Numbered from the stretch's first letter, positions 38,089 to 46,936 are shown. The stretch: DNA of 64,000 nt from CAYWMY01 sp046352935 (GCA_046352935.1 JAXMGR010000010.1:85561-149560), one strand, 5' to 3'. Translations and numbers: made by a program. The notes: generated from the letters alone by a model not told the origin.

Positions 38089-38172
38089 ATGATCGGTGCA
38101 ATTCTGATGCTGTCCGTGGTCGCAACCGGGGCGTTGATCGCTTTCAGCGGTCGCGATGGAATGAAGGACTGA
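38089..38172 (+). CDS. predicted 27-residue membrane microprotein
   Basis: The encoded peptide MIGAILMLSVVATGALIAFS continues with GRDGMKD: one hydrophobic helix (about 2-19) and a short charged tail. A strong AGAGGAG ribosome site (38074-38080) lies 8 nt before the ATG, and a promoter-like pair lies further up. An in-frame ATG at 38041 would give 43 residues but has no ribosome site and sits at the predicted transcription start. I do not recognise the family; it does not match KdpF or CydX by eye. Small membrane proteins of this kind often regulate transporters or sit in envelope complexes. Confidence 0.5.
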   Translation: MIGAILMLSVVATGALIAFSGRDGMKD

Positions 38173-38369
38173 AGGCATCCGTCCGTACTGCCTGGAGCGC
38201 CCGGGCTGCAGCAATACGCGACCCATGTCGCCGGGCCGGGGCCGAGCGATCTGCGGTTTGCCGCGGCGCGGGCCTTCCGGGTCCGGCGACCGACGCGTGG
38301 AAGGATATCGACAGTTCCGCTCGCCGACGCCGTAGTCCGCGGCATCGATAGATCCCAGCCGGTCCCCTC

Positions 38370-39128
38370 TCAATCCGCGGTTGCCGATGGTCGTCGCTGG
38401 CGGGTGAGGATGCGCGCCATCAGGATGCCGCCCTCGTACAGCAGGTACATCGGCACGGCCATCATCGTCTGCGAGACCGCGTCCGGCGGCGTGAGGATGG
38501 CCGCGATGATGAAGATGCCGAGCACCACGTAGCCGCGATTGCCGGTCAGCTTGTCGATGCTGACGAGGCCGGTGGCCACGAGCAGCACGACGGCTACCGG
38601 GATTTCGAAGGCGACGCCGAACGCCAGGAACAGCAGCAGGATGAAATCGAGGTACTGCGACATGTCGGTCATCATCGTGACGCCGGCCGGCGTCGTCGCG
38701 ACGAAGAACCGGAACATCAGCGGGAACACGAAAAAGTAGGCGAAAGCCATGCCGACATAGAACAGCACGATGCTCGACAGCACGAGCGGCAACGCGAAGC
38801 GCTTCTCGTGCCGGTAGAGGCCCGGTGCCACGAAGGCCCAGATCTGGTAGAGAACGAAGGGCATCGCCAGGAAAAGCGCCACGAACAATGCGAGCTTGAA
38901 CGGCGTCATGAAGGGCGCCACGACGCTGGTCGCGATCAGTGTCGTGCCCTTGGGCAACTGGTCGATGAGCGGCTGGGCGACGACCGTGAACAGGTCGTTC
39001 GCGAAGTAGAGGCAGGGAACGGCCACGATGCAGACGGCCACGACTGCCCGCATCAGTCGGTCACGGAGCTCGAGCAGATGGGACAGCAGGGTGCCTTCGC
39101 CGAGCTCGCCGTCGGACGACTGATTCAT
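38370..39128 (-). CDS. tatC: Sec-independent protein translocase TatC
   Basis: Twin-arginine signal receptor of the Tat system, six membrane helices, 252 residues. Key features: N-terminal LLSHLLELRDRLMRAV (signal peptide site) and the periplasmic YQIWAFVAPGLYRHEKR loop, plus the C-terminal AILTPPDAVSQ. It overlaps tatB by 4 nt and ends the tatABC operon. Confidence 0.96.
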   Translation of the reverse strand: MNQSSDGELGEGTLLSHLLELRDRLMRAVVAVCIVAVPCLYFANDLFTVVAQPLIDQLPKGTTLIATSVVAPFMTPFKLALFVALFLAMPFVLYQIWAFVAPGLYRHEKRFALPLVLSSIVLFYVGMAFAYFFVFPLMFRFFVATTPAGVTMMTDMSQYLDFILLLFLAFGVAFEIPVAVVLLVATGLVSIDKLTGNRGYVVLGIFIIAAILTPPDAVSQTMMAVPMYLLYEGGILMARILTRQRRPSATAD

Positions 39129-39583
39129 GGGTTACGGCCGGGAGTGGCGTCCATTGTCCCGTTCGCCGTGGCATCCGCCGGGGGGCTCGCGGGGCTGTCC
39201 GAACGCGGCACCTGGACCTGTGTCGCGCCATCCTCCGTCGTGGTCACGGCGACCGGTCCGGGCTCCACTTCGCCGGCGGAGGCCGGAATCGTGGCCAGCA
39301 CGGGCTCGGCGTCACCGGGCGCCGGATGTTCAGCCGCGGCGTCCCGGTCCGCAGCGGCTCCCGCGCCTCCAGGCGATGCATGCGCTCGCCCGGGGCGGTC
39401 CCACTCGCGCTCGTGCCGGAGGACTTCTTCGTCGAGCTGCTCGCGGAACTGCCGCGCCATGCCGCGCGCGCGCCCGGCCCAGCGCCCGATCTGTCGTGCG
39501 AGGCCCGGCAGCCGTTCCGGCCCGAGAACCAGCAACGCGATCCCGAGGATCAGGAGGATCTCGGTGAATCCGATCTCGAACAT
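39125..39583 (-). CDS. tatB: Sec-independent protein translocase TatB
   Basis: 152 residues: N-terminal helix MFEIGFTEILLILGIALLVLGPERLP with Glu8 and the GPERLP hinge that define TatB, an amphipathic helix (residues about 28-60), then a long acidic, Pro/Ala-rich tail with low conservation. It forms the TatBC receptor. Six bp after tatA. Confidence 0.95.
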   Translation of the reverse strand: MFEIGFTEILLILGIALLVLGPERLPGLARQIGRWAGRARGMARQFREQLDEEVLRHEREWDRPGRAHASPGGAGAAADRDAAAEHPAPGDAEPVLATIPASAGEVEPGPVAVTTTEDGATQVQVPRSDSPASPPADATANGTMDATPGRNP

Positions 39584-39589
39584 CGGGTT

Positions 39590-39823
39590 CTAGGCGTTGC
39601 GCTTTCCGGTGGATTCAGTCGACTTGCCGGTGTCGAAGGTCGCATCGCCCGAATCGTGCTTGATCTGCTTCGGGGTCTCGTCCTCGTCACTCTCGTTCAT
39701 GGCCTTCTTGAAGCCCTTGACCGCGGCGCCAAGGTCACTGCCGATCGTGCGCAGGCGCTTGGCGCCGAAGATCAGGAGCGCGATGGCGAGGATGATCAGC
39801 AGTTCGCGGAATCCGATACCCAT
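39590..39823 (-). CDS. tatA: Sec-independent protein translocase TatA
   Basis: 77 residues: membrane helix 6-20, hinge FGAKRLRTIG, amphipathic helix with FKKAMNE, and a polar tail. It oligomerises to form the Tat translocation pore. The start ATG 39823 has GGAG upstream. First gene of tatABC; a -10-like TATCAT lies 30 nt upstream. Confidence 0.95.
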   Translation of the reverse strand: MGIGFRELLIILAIALLIFGAKRLRTIGSDLGAAVKGFKKAMNESDEDETPKQIKHDSGDATFDTGKSTESTGKRNA

Positions 39824-39852
39824 GGAGATCTCCGGGCAGGTTGAGGTCCGGG

Positions 39853-39858
39853 ATGATA
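39853..39858 (-). promoter_or_regulatory. -10 element of tatABC
   Basis: TATCAT on the minus strand (5/6 match) stands out in GC-rich DNA, 30 nt before tatA. The -35 region is weak. It would separate tatABC transcription from dtd, though read-through from dtd is also possible. Confidence 0.4.
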
Positions 39859-39918
39859 CGCCATCGCTCCGGCCGACTTCGCCCGGACGGCGTCGGTTCC
39901 GGTCACTGCCGTGCAGCC

Positions 39919-40371
39919 TCAGTTCGACCCGGCGGGTACTTCGAGCCAGAAGGTCACGGGACCCTCGTTGACGAGGGCGACCCGCATGCTGGCGCCGAAC
40001 ACTCCCGCAGCGACGAGCGGCATGCGCCTCTTTGCGATGTCCACGAGGTACTCGAACAGGCGTCGTCCTTCGTCGGGCGGTGCGGCACGGCTGAATCCGG
40101 CGCGCGTGCCGCGGTCCGTGTCCGCCGCCAGCGTGAACTGCGGGACGAGCAGCAGGGCCCCATCCACGTCGGCCAGGCTCCGGTTCATCCGGTCCTCGTC
40201 ATCAGGAAAGACCCGATAGGTCACGAGCCGCTCCAGCAGGCGATCCGCCGAGGCGCTTGTATCGCCCCGCTGGACACCGACGAGCACGAGCAGCCCGCGA
40301 CCGATGCGGGCGACGGTGCGACCCTCGACAGCAACCTGGGCCTCGCTGACCCGCTGGAGCAGTCCAATCAT
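39919..40371 (-). CDS. dtd: D-aminoacyl-tRNA deacylase
   Basis: Hydrolyses D-aminoacyl-tRNAs and so recycles tRNA. 150 residues. Conserved motifs: LLQRVSEAQVAV at the start, LLLVPQFTLAADT (the QFTL active-site motif with Pro where many homologues have Ser) and NEGPVTFWLEV near the end. Full length. It lies 95 bp upstream of tatA. Confidence 0.95.
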   Translation of the reverse strand: MIGLLQRVSEAQVAVEGRTVARIGRGLLVLVGVQRGDTSASADRLLERLVTYRVFPDDEDRMNRSLADVDGALLLVPQFTLAADTDRGTRAGFSRAAPPDEGRRLFEYLVDIAKRRMPLVAAGVFGASMRVALVNEGPVTFWLEVPAGSN

Positions 40372-40552
40372 GTCAGAAAACCACTATCTGTCGAATGGCG
40401 CGACGAAGATGCCTTCAAAAATCCACAATCGAGACAATCTATGTCATCGAGACATGAGCCGTGCATCTCTGCAGTCAAAATTCATCTTGTGGGACAATGA
40501 TTGTCAACTTTCACTGAGAATTGGCTATCTGTGGAAACTTAGTTGGCAATAG
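40370..40552 (+). CDS. hypothetical 60-residue ORF in an AT-rich spacer
   Basis: An open frame from ATG 40370 to TAG 40550-40552 almost fills the gap between dtd and trkH. Its base composition is far more AT-rich than any neighbour, and the product is not recognised. The GGAG at 40355-40358 is rather far (11 nt) from the ATG, inside dtd. It may be chance in AT-rich DNA, or a fragment of transferred DNA. Confidence 0.2.
   Translation: MSENHYLSNGATKMPSKIHNRDNLCHRDMSRASLQSKFILWDNDCQLSLRIGYLWKLSWQ
40433..40445. repeat. dyad GACA-N5-TGTC, copy 1
   Basis: An inverted repeat, GACAATCTATGTC, upstream of dtd. The same half-sites and spacing recur exactly 60 bp away (copy 2), as expected of paired operators on one DNA face. 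The regulator is unknown. Confidence 0.4.
40493..40505. repeat. dyad GACA-N5-TGTC, copy 2
   Basis: GACAATGATTGTC is a perfect 13-bp palindrome around one G and the stronger of the two copies. It lies between the trkH stop and dtd, in AT-rich DNA. Confidence 0.45.
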
Positions 40553-40577
40553 ATCCCAAAGTCTTCGACTTGCGTGG

Positions 40578-42029
40578 CTATTTTCTCCAGAAGGCCGGCG
40601 TGACCAGGAGAATGAGGGTGAAGACTTCGAGCCGCCCTATCAGCATGGCCGCTGCGCAGATCCACTTGGCGGCATCGCCCACATCCCGGAAGTTCGCGGC
40701 GACCCGGCCGAGACCCGGTCCGGTGTTGTTGATCGACGTTGCCACGGCGGACCACGCCGTCACCTGGTCGAGGCCGGTTGCCATGAGTGCGAGCACCATG
40801 GCGCCGAACAGGATCAGGTAGATCGCGAAGAATCCCCCGACCGCGTTCATGACCCGGATGGGAACGGGCTTGTTGGCGATCTTCACGGGTATCTCGGCGT
40901 TCGGGTGCACCAGCCGCTTCAGTTCGACCGTTCCCTGCTTGTAGACCAGGTACCAGCGCACGACCTTGATGCCGCCACCGGTCGAACCGGCGCACCCGCC
41001 GACGAACGTCGACAACATCAACAGCACCGGCAGCGCGCCGGGCCAGGCGGGGAAATCGGCGGTCACGAACCCCGTGCTCGTCTGCATGGACACGAGCTGC
41101 AGCAGGCCGTAGCGGAACGAACTCGCGAGCGTGTCGCAGGTCCCAGTGGCGTACAGGTAGAACGTCACGATCAGCACGAGGGTCACGACGATACCGAGAT
41201 AAACGCGGAACTCCGGGTCCCGCCAGTACACCCCCGGGGACTGCTGCCGGAACATCAGGAAGTGCAGCGCGAAACTGGTTCCGCCGGCGAACATGAAGAC
41301 GCTGGCGATCACATCGATGGCGTAACTGTCGAAGTGCGCGAGGCTCGCGTCGTACGGCGAGAAGCCTCCCGTCGACAGGGTCGCGAACGCGTGCCCGATC
41401 GCATCGAAGGGGTCCATGCCGGCGACGAAGAAAGCTGCCGCGCAGGCCACGGTGAGACCGACGTACACGAACCACAGCGCCTTGGCCGTCTGCGTGATGC
41501 GCGGCGTGAGCTTCTCGTCCTTGACCGGGCCGGGTGTCTCGGCCTTGTAGAGCTGCATGCCGCCGATACCGAGCACCGGCAGCAGCGCGACGGCCAGCAC
41601 GATGATGCCCATGCCGCCCAGCCACTGGATCTGCTGGCGGTAGTAGAGGATGGACTTCGGCAGCCCGTCGAGGCCGACGATCACGGTCGCGCCGGTGGTC
41701 GTGAATCCCGAGACCGCTTCGAACACCGCGTCCGTGACCGAGAGATCCGGGACATCCGAGATCAGGAGCGGCGTCGCGCCGGCGAACCCGAGGATCACCC
41801 AGAACAGCGCCACCACGAGGAAGCCGTCCCGCAGGCGCAGGTCTCGCTGGACCCTGCGCACCGGCAGCCAGACGAGCAGTCCGATCACGGCGACCGCGAG
41901 GAAGGCGTCGAGGAACGGCACGTAATGGCCATCGCCGTAGGCGAGCGAGACGCCGACGGGTGGCAGCATCGTGAGGCTGAACACCATCAGCATCAGCCCG
42001 AGAATGCGCTGCACCATCGCGAGATTCAT
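40578..42029 (-). CDS. trkH: Trk potassium uptake channel TrkH
   Basis: Inner-membrane K+ uptake protein of the Trk/Ktr/HKT type, 483 residues. All four pore loops are seen: VSGFTTTGATV, ATLSTGGFSP, SMQTSTGFVTA and INNTGPGLG. Works with the cytoplasmic gating ring TrkA, whose gene lies 25 bp upstream on the same strand. Confidence 0.96.
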   Translation of the reverse strand: MNLAMVQRILGLMLMVFSLTMLPPVGVSLAYGDGHYVPFLDAFLAVAVIGLLVWLPVRRVQRDLRLRDGFLVVALFWVILGFAGATPLLISDVPDLSVTDAVFEAVSGFTTTGATVIVGLDGLPKSILYYRQQIQWLGGMGIIVLAVALLPVLGIGGMQLYKAETPGPVKDEKLTPRITQTAKALWFVYVGLTVACAAAFFVAGMDPFDAIGHAFATLSTGGFSPYDASLAHFDSYAIDVIASVFMFAGGTSFALHFLMFRQQSPGVYWRDPEFRVYLGIVVTLVLIVTFYLYATGTCDTLASSFRYGLLQLVSMQTSTGFVTADFPAWPGALPVLLMLSTFVGGCAGSTGGGIKVVRWYLVYKQGTVELKRLVHPNAEIPVKIANKPVPIRVMNAVGGFFAIYLILFGAMVLALMATGLDQVTAWSAVATSINNTGPGLGRVAANFRDVGDAAKWICAAAMLIGRLEVFTLILLVTPAFWRK

Positions 42030-42054
42030 GGCGGCCGCCTGGGAGAGTCGAGGA

Positions 42055-43431
42055 TCAGACGAAGCTCACGCCGACCTGGAACAGCTTGCCGACCGCCTCG
42101 ACGTGCCGCCGGTCGGTCAGGAACAGGATGACGTGATCGTCGGCTTCGATTTCCGTGTCGTGGTGCGCCATCAGCACCGTGTCGCCGCGGACGACCGCGC
42201 CGATCGTCGTGCCCGGGGGCAGGGTGATGTCCTCGATCCGGCGTCCCACGACCTTCGAGGTGCGGCGATCGCCGTGTGCCACCGCCTCGATCGCCTCCGC
42301 GGCCCCGCGGCGCAGCGAGTGCACCTTCACGACGTCGCCGCGGCGCACGTACGCGAGCAGCGCGCCGATCGTGATGGTCTGCGGCGAGATCGCGACGTCG
42401 ATGGGCCCGCCCTCCATGAGTTCCGCATAGGAGGGCTTGTTGATCAGCGCCATGGCCTTGCGGCAGCCGAGGCGCCGGGCCAGCATCGCCGAGAGGATGT
42501 TCGCCTCCTCGGCGTTCGTGAGCGCGACGAACACGTCCGCCGAGTCGATGTTCTCCTCGAGCAGCAGCTCCTCGTCCGCGGCATCGCCGGTGAGCACGAG
42601 CGTGTGACGGAGTACTTCCGAGCAGCGCCGGGCCCGCCGCGGATCCCGCTCGATCAGCTTCACCTGGTTCGTGGCGTCGAGCGCACTGGCGAGGCGGAAG
42701 CCGATGTTGCCGCCGCCCGCGATGACCACCCTGCGCGCGGCCTGTTCCTCGCGGCGCAGCTCCTTCATGACCAGGCGCATGTCGTCGCGCGCCGCGACGA
42801 AGAACACCTCGTCGCCCTCCTCGATGACCGTATTGCCCTCGGGCACGATGCTGCGCCCGTTGCGGTAGATCGCCGCGACGCGGGTTTCGTGCCTCGGCAG
42901 GTGCTCGCGCAGCGCCCTGAGCTCGTGCCCGATGAGCAGGCCGCCCTTCACGGCGCGTACCCCGACGAGGCGCACGCGGCCATCCGCGAAATCGAGGACC
43001 TGCAGTGCGCCCGGGTTGTTGATGAGCTGCTGTACGTACTCCGTGACGAGCGCTTCGGGGCTGATGGTCACGTCCACCGCGAGCCCGCCCTCGTCGAAGA
43101 GCCGCTCGCGCCGGGTGTAGTCGGCTGCACGGATGCGCGCGATCTTGGTCGGCGTGCGGAACAGCGCGTGCGCCACCTCGCAGGCGATCATGTTGACTTC
43201 GTCGCTGGAGGTCAGGGCGACGATCATGTCGGCGTCGGCGCCGCCCGCGGCTTCGAGCACGCCGGGATGGGCCGCATTGCCGTTGACCGTGCGGATGTCG
43301 AGCCGGTCCTGCAGGTCGCGCAGCACGTCGTCATCGGAATCGACGACCGTGACTTCGTGCGCCTGCTCGCGGGAGAGATGGTAGGCGGCAGTGCGGCCGA
43401 CCTGGCCGGCCCCGAGGATGATGATCTTCAC
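42055..43431 (-). CDS. trkA: Trk potassium uptake NAD-binding protein TrkA
   Basis: Peripheral gating subunit of Trk, 458 residues: two RCK_N Rossmann domains (MKIIILGAGQVGRTAAYHL and RRVVIAGGGNIGFRLA) each followed by an RCK_C domain. It binds NAD(H)/nucleotides and controls TrkH. First gene of trkA-trkH. Confidence 0.96.
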   Translation of the reverse strand: MKIIILGAGQVGRTAAYHLSREQAHEVTVVDSDDDVLRDLQDRLDIRTVNGNAAHPGVLEAAGGADADMIVALTSSDEVNMIACEVAHALFRTPTKIARIRAADYTRRERLFDEGGLAVDVTISPEALVTEYVQQLINNPGALQVLDFADGRVRLVGVRAVKGGLLIGHELRALREHLPRHETRVAAIYRNGRSIVPEGNTVIEEGDEVFFVAARDDMRLVMKELRREEQAARRVVIAGGGNIGFRLASALDATNQVKLIERDPRRARRCSEVLRHTLVLTGDAADEELLLEENIDSADVFVALTNAEEANILSAMLARRLGCRKAMALINKPSYAELMEGGPIDVAISPQTITIGALLAYVRRGDVVKVHSLRRGAAEAIEAVAHGDRRTSKVVGRRIEDITLPPGTTIGAVVRGDTVLMAHHDTEIEADDHVILFLTDRRHVEAVGKLFQVGVSFV

Positions 43432-43478
43432 GATGCGGCCTGGTGTGCTGCCTGCGGACGGGGCGAAGCGCCGGCTCG

Positions 43479-43484
43479 ATTGTA
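43479..43484 (-). promoter_or_regulatory. -10 element of trkA-trkH
   Basis: TACAAT on the minus strand (5/6 match) in GC-rich DNA, 47 nt before the trkA ATG. No convincing -35 element. Confidence 0.4.
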
Positions 43485-43543
43485 GCCCAGCCGGCGCCGC
43501 GGCTGCCCGCGTGGCGAACGAAGCGCGGCGCTCCCTCCGAGGC

Positions 43544-45739
43544 TCAGACGGCCTGGAGGTTGGCGTACGCGAACATCAGCCACTTGGCGCCGGCACGCTC
43601 GAAATTGACCTGGACCTGCACGCTGGCGCCGCTGCCCTCGAAGCGCACGACCACGCCCTCGCCGAATTTCGGGTGCCGCACACGGGCACCCAGGCGCATC
43701 GGCGTCGAATCGTCCGCGACCGGCCTGCGGGGTGCGGCGGCCACCGGGGGCCGGCTCGACTCCTCGCGCCGCACGGGCACGTGCACGGGACGCGAGATCG
43801 ACAGGCGCGGGCGCACCTCCTCCTGCAGCCGCGCCGGGATCTCGTCGAGGAACCGCGACGGCATGCGGTTCTCGGTCTTGCCGTAGATGCGCCGGCTCTC
43901 GGCGTGTGACAGGTACAGCTCGCGCATGGCGCGTGTCAGCCCGACATAACACAGCCGGCGCTCCTCCGGCAGCTTCTCCGGATCGAAGGCCGAGCGCTCG
44001 GAGGGGAACAGGCCCTCCTCCAGGCCCACCATGAAGACCAGCGGGAATTCGAGCCCCTTGGCGCTGTGCAGCGTCATCAACTGCACGCAGTCCTCCCACT
44101 CGGCGGCCTGGGTCTCGCCGCTCTCCAGTGCCGCATGCGCGAGGAAGGCAGCGAGCGGCGGCATGCCCGCATCCTGCTCGACGCTGAAGGCACCGGCGGC
44201 ATTGACCAGCTCGTCGAGGTTCTCGACGCGCGCCTCGCCCTTGTCGTCCTTCTGCTTCGCGTGATGATCGCGCAGCCCCGAGCCCTCGATCACGCGCCTC
44301 ACCTGCTCGCCGAGCTCCTGGTCCGCGAGCTCGCGCTCCAGCCGGTCGAGCAACTGCAGGAAGCCGAGGAGCGCCGCCGAAGCCTTCGGTCCCAGGGCAG
44401 GCAGGGCCTCCGTCGCGGCGACGGCGAGAGGCAGGCCGCGCGTCCGCGCCACTTCGCGCACACGGTCCAGGCTCGCCTGGCCGATTCCGCGCGTCGGGAG
44501 ATTCACCACGCGTTCGAACGAGATGTCGTCGGCGCGGCTCTGGGTCAGCCGCAGGTATGCGAGAGCGTCCTTGATCTCGGCCCGCTCGAAGAAACGGAGT
44601 CCGCCGTAGACCCGGTACGGCATGCGCGCTGCGACCAGCGCCTCCTCAAAGGTGCGCGACTGTGCGTTGGAGCGGTACAGGATCGCGCAGTCGCTGCGCC
44701 GGCCGCCGCGCGACACGTGGCTGCGGATCCGCTCGATCACGAAATCCGCTTCGTCGCGGTCGTTGAATGCCGCGTAGACGTGGATGGGCTGGCCGCGCCC
44801 GCCGTCGGTCCACAGGTTCTTGCCCAGCCGGTCGCTGTTGCGGGCGATGACCGCGTTCGCGGCCTCGAGGATCGTGCCGGTCGAGCGGTAGTTCTGCTCC
44901 AGCCGGTACAGCCGGGCGCCCCGGTTGTCACGCTGGAAATGCTGCATGTTCTCGACGCGTGCGCCCCGCCAGCGATAGATCGACTGATCGTCGTCGCCGA
45001 CGACGAACGGCATGCCGTCCGTGCCGGCCAGCAGCTTGAGCCACTCGTACTGGATGCCGTTGGTGTCCTGGAATTCGTCGACCAGGATGTGGCGGAACCG
45101 GCGCCGGTAGTGTTCCAGCAGCGCCGGCTGGTCGCGCAGGACCTCGAAAGTGCGCAGCAGCAGCTCGCCGAAATCGACGACACCGAGCTGCTGGCAGCGC
45201 TTCTGGTAGAGGTCGTACTGCCGGATCAGCTCGCGTCGTGTCGGATCACCCCGGTCCTCGAGGTGCTTCGGCCGGCGACCCTCGTCCTTGTTCGCGTTGA
45301 TGAAGCCCTGGATCTCGCGCGGCACCCAGCGCTGCTCGTCGAGGTTCTGTTCGCGGATCAGCTTGCGCACGAGCCGGAGCTGGTCCTCGTCGTCGAGGAT
45401 CTGGAAGCCCTGCGGCAGCCCGGCCTCGCGCCAGTGCAGCCGGAGCAGGCGATGCGCGATGCCGTGGAACGTGCCGATCCACAGCGCCGCGCCCGGCATG
45501 CCGAGCAGCGCCTCGATGCGCCCGCGCATCTCGGCGGCCGCCTTGTTGGTGAACGTGACTGCGAGGATGCCGTGGGGGCTCACGCCGCATTCCTGGATCA
45601 GCCACGCGACACGATGAACCAGCACGCGTGTCTTGCCGCTGCCCGCGCCCGCGAGCACGAGCGTGGGTCCCGCCGGCGCGGCAACCGCCGCGCGCTGGGC
45701 TTCGTTCAGCTTCTCGAGCAGTGGGTGGGAGGCGTCCAT
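43544..45739 (-). CDS. uvrD: DNA helicase II (UvrD/Rep family)
   Basis: 3'-5' superfamily 1A helicase for nucleotide-excision and mismatch repair. 731 residues, close to E. coli UvrD (720). Motifs: Q motif LNEAQRAAV, Walker A GAGSGKT, Ia TFTNKAA, II VDEFQDTN, III GDDDQSIYRWRGA, IV QNYRS, V/VI LMTLHSAKGLEFP and VGLTRAM. The C-terminal tail has the family's short Tudor-like end (MRLGARVRHPKFGEGVVVRF). Called UvrD rather than Rep by length and this tail. Confidence 0.94.
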   Translation of the reverse strand: MDASHPLLEKLNEAQRAAVAAPAGPTLVLAGAGSGKTRVLVHRVAWLIQECGVSPHGILAVTFTNKAAAEMRGRIEALLGMPGAALWIGTFHGIAHRLLRLHWREAGLPQGFQILDDEDQLRLVRKLIREQNLDEQRWVPREIQGFINANKDEGRRPKHLEDRGDPTRRELIRQYDLYQKRCQQLGVVDFGELLLRTFEVLRDQPALLEHYRRRFRHILVDEFQDTNGIQYEWLKLLAGTDGMPFVVGDDDQSIYRWRGARVENMQHFQRDNRGARLYRLEQNYRSTGTILEAANAVIARNSDRLGKNLWTDGGRGQPIHVYAAFNDRDEADFVIERIRSHVSRGGRRSDCAILYRSNAQSRTFEEALVAARMPYRVYGGLRFFERAEIKDALAYLRLTQSRADDISFERVVNLPTRGIGQASLDRVREVARTRGLPLAVAATEALPALGPKASAALLGFLQLLDRLERELADQELGEQVRRVIEGSGLRDHHAKQKDDKGEARVENLDELVNAAGAFSVEQDAGMPPLAAFLAHAALESGETQAAEWEDCVQLMTLHSAKGLEFPLVFMVGLEEGLFPSERSAFDPEKLPEERRLCYVGLTRAMRELYLSHAESRRIYGKTENRMPSRFLDEIPARLQEEVRPRLSISRPVHVPVRREESSRPPVAAAPRRPVADDSTPMRLGARVRHPKFGEGVVVRFEGSGASVQVQVNFERAGAKWLMFAYANLQAV

Positions 45740-45751
45740 CGGAGGGCGCGC

Positions 45752-45779
45752 ATTCTATCGCCGCGGCGACCGGTGTCGC
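45752..45779 (-). promoter_or_regulatory. promoter of uvrD
   Basis: On the minus strand GCGACA (45779-45774) and TAGAAT (45757-45752) are spaced by 16 bp, matching 4/6 and 5/6. The start is about 5 nt before the ATG, so the leader is very short. No LexA box (CTG-N10-CAG) is evident here. Confidence 0.45.
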
Positions 45780-45805
45780 CAGAAGACGATGAGCCCGGCG
45801 GACGA

Positions 45806-46936
45806 TCAGCCGCCGCCCGCCGGGCCCGTGGAGTCACCGGACGCGGTCACCGCAGCTTCGCGCGGCAGCGACTCGTCGGCGAAGCGCAGGAGCACGAGCG
45901 CCAGCGCGAGCACGATCGGCCCGATGAACATGCCGATCAGTCCGAACGCCGAGAGTCCGCCGATCACGCCGATGAAGACCGCGAGCGTCGGTACCTCCGC
46001 CTGTCCCGAGATGAAGGCGGGCTTGATGAAGTTGTCGACAGTCGACACCACCAGCAGGCCCCAGGCGGCGAGGAACAGGCCGTGACCGACATCGTTCTGC
46101 AGGAACAGTGCCGCGGCGCCGGGCACCCAGACGAGCGCCGTGCCGCCGAACGGCACCACGGAGAGCACGGCACCGATCACGCCGAACACGATCGGAGCGG
46201 GCAGTCCCGCGATGGCGAAGCCCGCACCCAGCAGCGTTCCCTGCACGGCAGCCGTGAGCGCCGTCCCGAAGACGACCGCGCGCGTCACGGCGCCGAGCTT
46301 CCGCACCAGCTCGTGCTTGCGTTCGTCGGTGAGCGGCACGAAGCGGGCGCAGGCGGCCGCCATCCGGCCGCCGTCGCGCAGGAAGAAGAACAGCAGGAAC
46401 AGCATCGCCGTGAAACTCACGACCGTGCCGACGGCACCGAGGAATGCGGCGCCACCGAGCGCGGACGCCCGGCTCAGCACGTTCCGCGCACCGGAGAGGA
46501 CCCACCGCTGGATCTCGTCGGAACTCGTGGCGAAATGGGCCTCGACCCAGTCGATCACACGCGCCAGCGCCGGCAGGGAGGCGACGTCGTCCATGCTCGT
46601 GATCTGCCAGGACGACATGCGCGTGTCCAGCAGGCCCACGAGCTCGCTGGCCTGTGCCACGAACAGCGCCCCGACGACGCTCAGCGGCCCCACGAAGAGC
46701 AGGAACGTGACCGTCGTCAGGATCAACGCGGCCCAGGAGTCGCGGCCGCGCAGCAGCGCCGTCAGTCGCCGCTGCAGCGGGTTCAGCAGGAACGCGAGGA
46801 AGATGGACCAGGCGAGTGGTCCGACGAAGGGTTCGGCGATGCGCAGCAGCAGCAGCGACAATATGCCGATCGCGCCGACGGCAAAGAGCCTGCCGTACCA
46901 TCGCTCACCATCCGTCCTCGCGTCGGGAACGCTCAT
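45806..46936 (-). CDS. AI-2E/PerM family membrane permease
   Basis: A 376-residue inner-membrane protein with about seven or eight helices. Family features: the N-terminal pair of helices, the central variable loop (about 105-150), and the C-terminal half with FGVIGAVLSVVPFGGTALVWVPGA and DNFIKPAFISG. Members include TqsA (autoinducer-2 export) and Na+/H+-type antiporters; the substrate here is unknown. Start ATG 46936; ATG 46966 is possible. Confidence 0.88.
   Translation of the reverse strand: MSVPDARTDGERWYGRLFAVGAIGILSLLLLRIAEPFVGPLAWSIFLAFLLNPLQRRLTALLRGRDSWAALILTTVTFLLFVGPLSVVGALFVAQASELVGLLDTRMSSWQITSMDDVASLPALARVIDWVEAHFATSSDEIQRWVLSGARNVLSRASALGGAAFLGAVGTVVSFTAMLFLLFFFLRDGGRMAAACARFVPLTDERKHELVRKLGAVTRAVVFGTALTAAVQGTLLGAGFAIAGLPAPIVFGVIGAVLSVVPFGGTALVWVPGAAALFLQNDVGHGLFLAAWGLLVVSTVDNFIKPAFISGQAEVPTLAVFIGVIGGLSAFGLIGMFIGPIVLALALVLLRFADESLPREAAVTASGDSTGPAGGG

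Larger units (their letters stand above)
37764..38369. other. 606-bp intergenic region between POT gene and tatC
   Basis: This gap between two minus-strand genes holds no long ORF that looks real. From about 37920 to 38160 it is AT-richer than the surroundings. It contains a promoter-like pair, a strong ribosome site and a 27-codon ORF on the plus strand (described separately). The remainder (37764-37920 and 38173-38369) shows nothing I can name. Confidence 0.7.

Noticed and set aside
37760..38125. 121-codon minus-strand frame upstream of the POT gene
   Set aside because: Crosses the microprotein promoter region, no ribosome site, Arg/Ser-rich product without recognisable domains.
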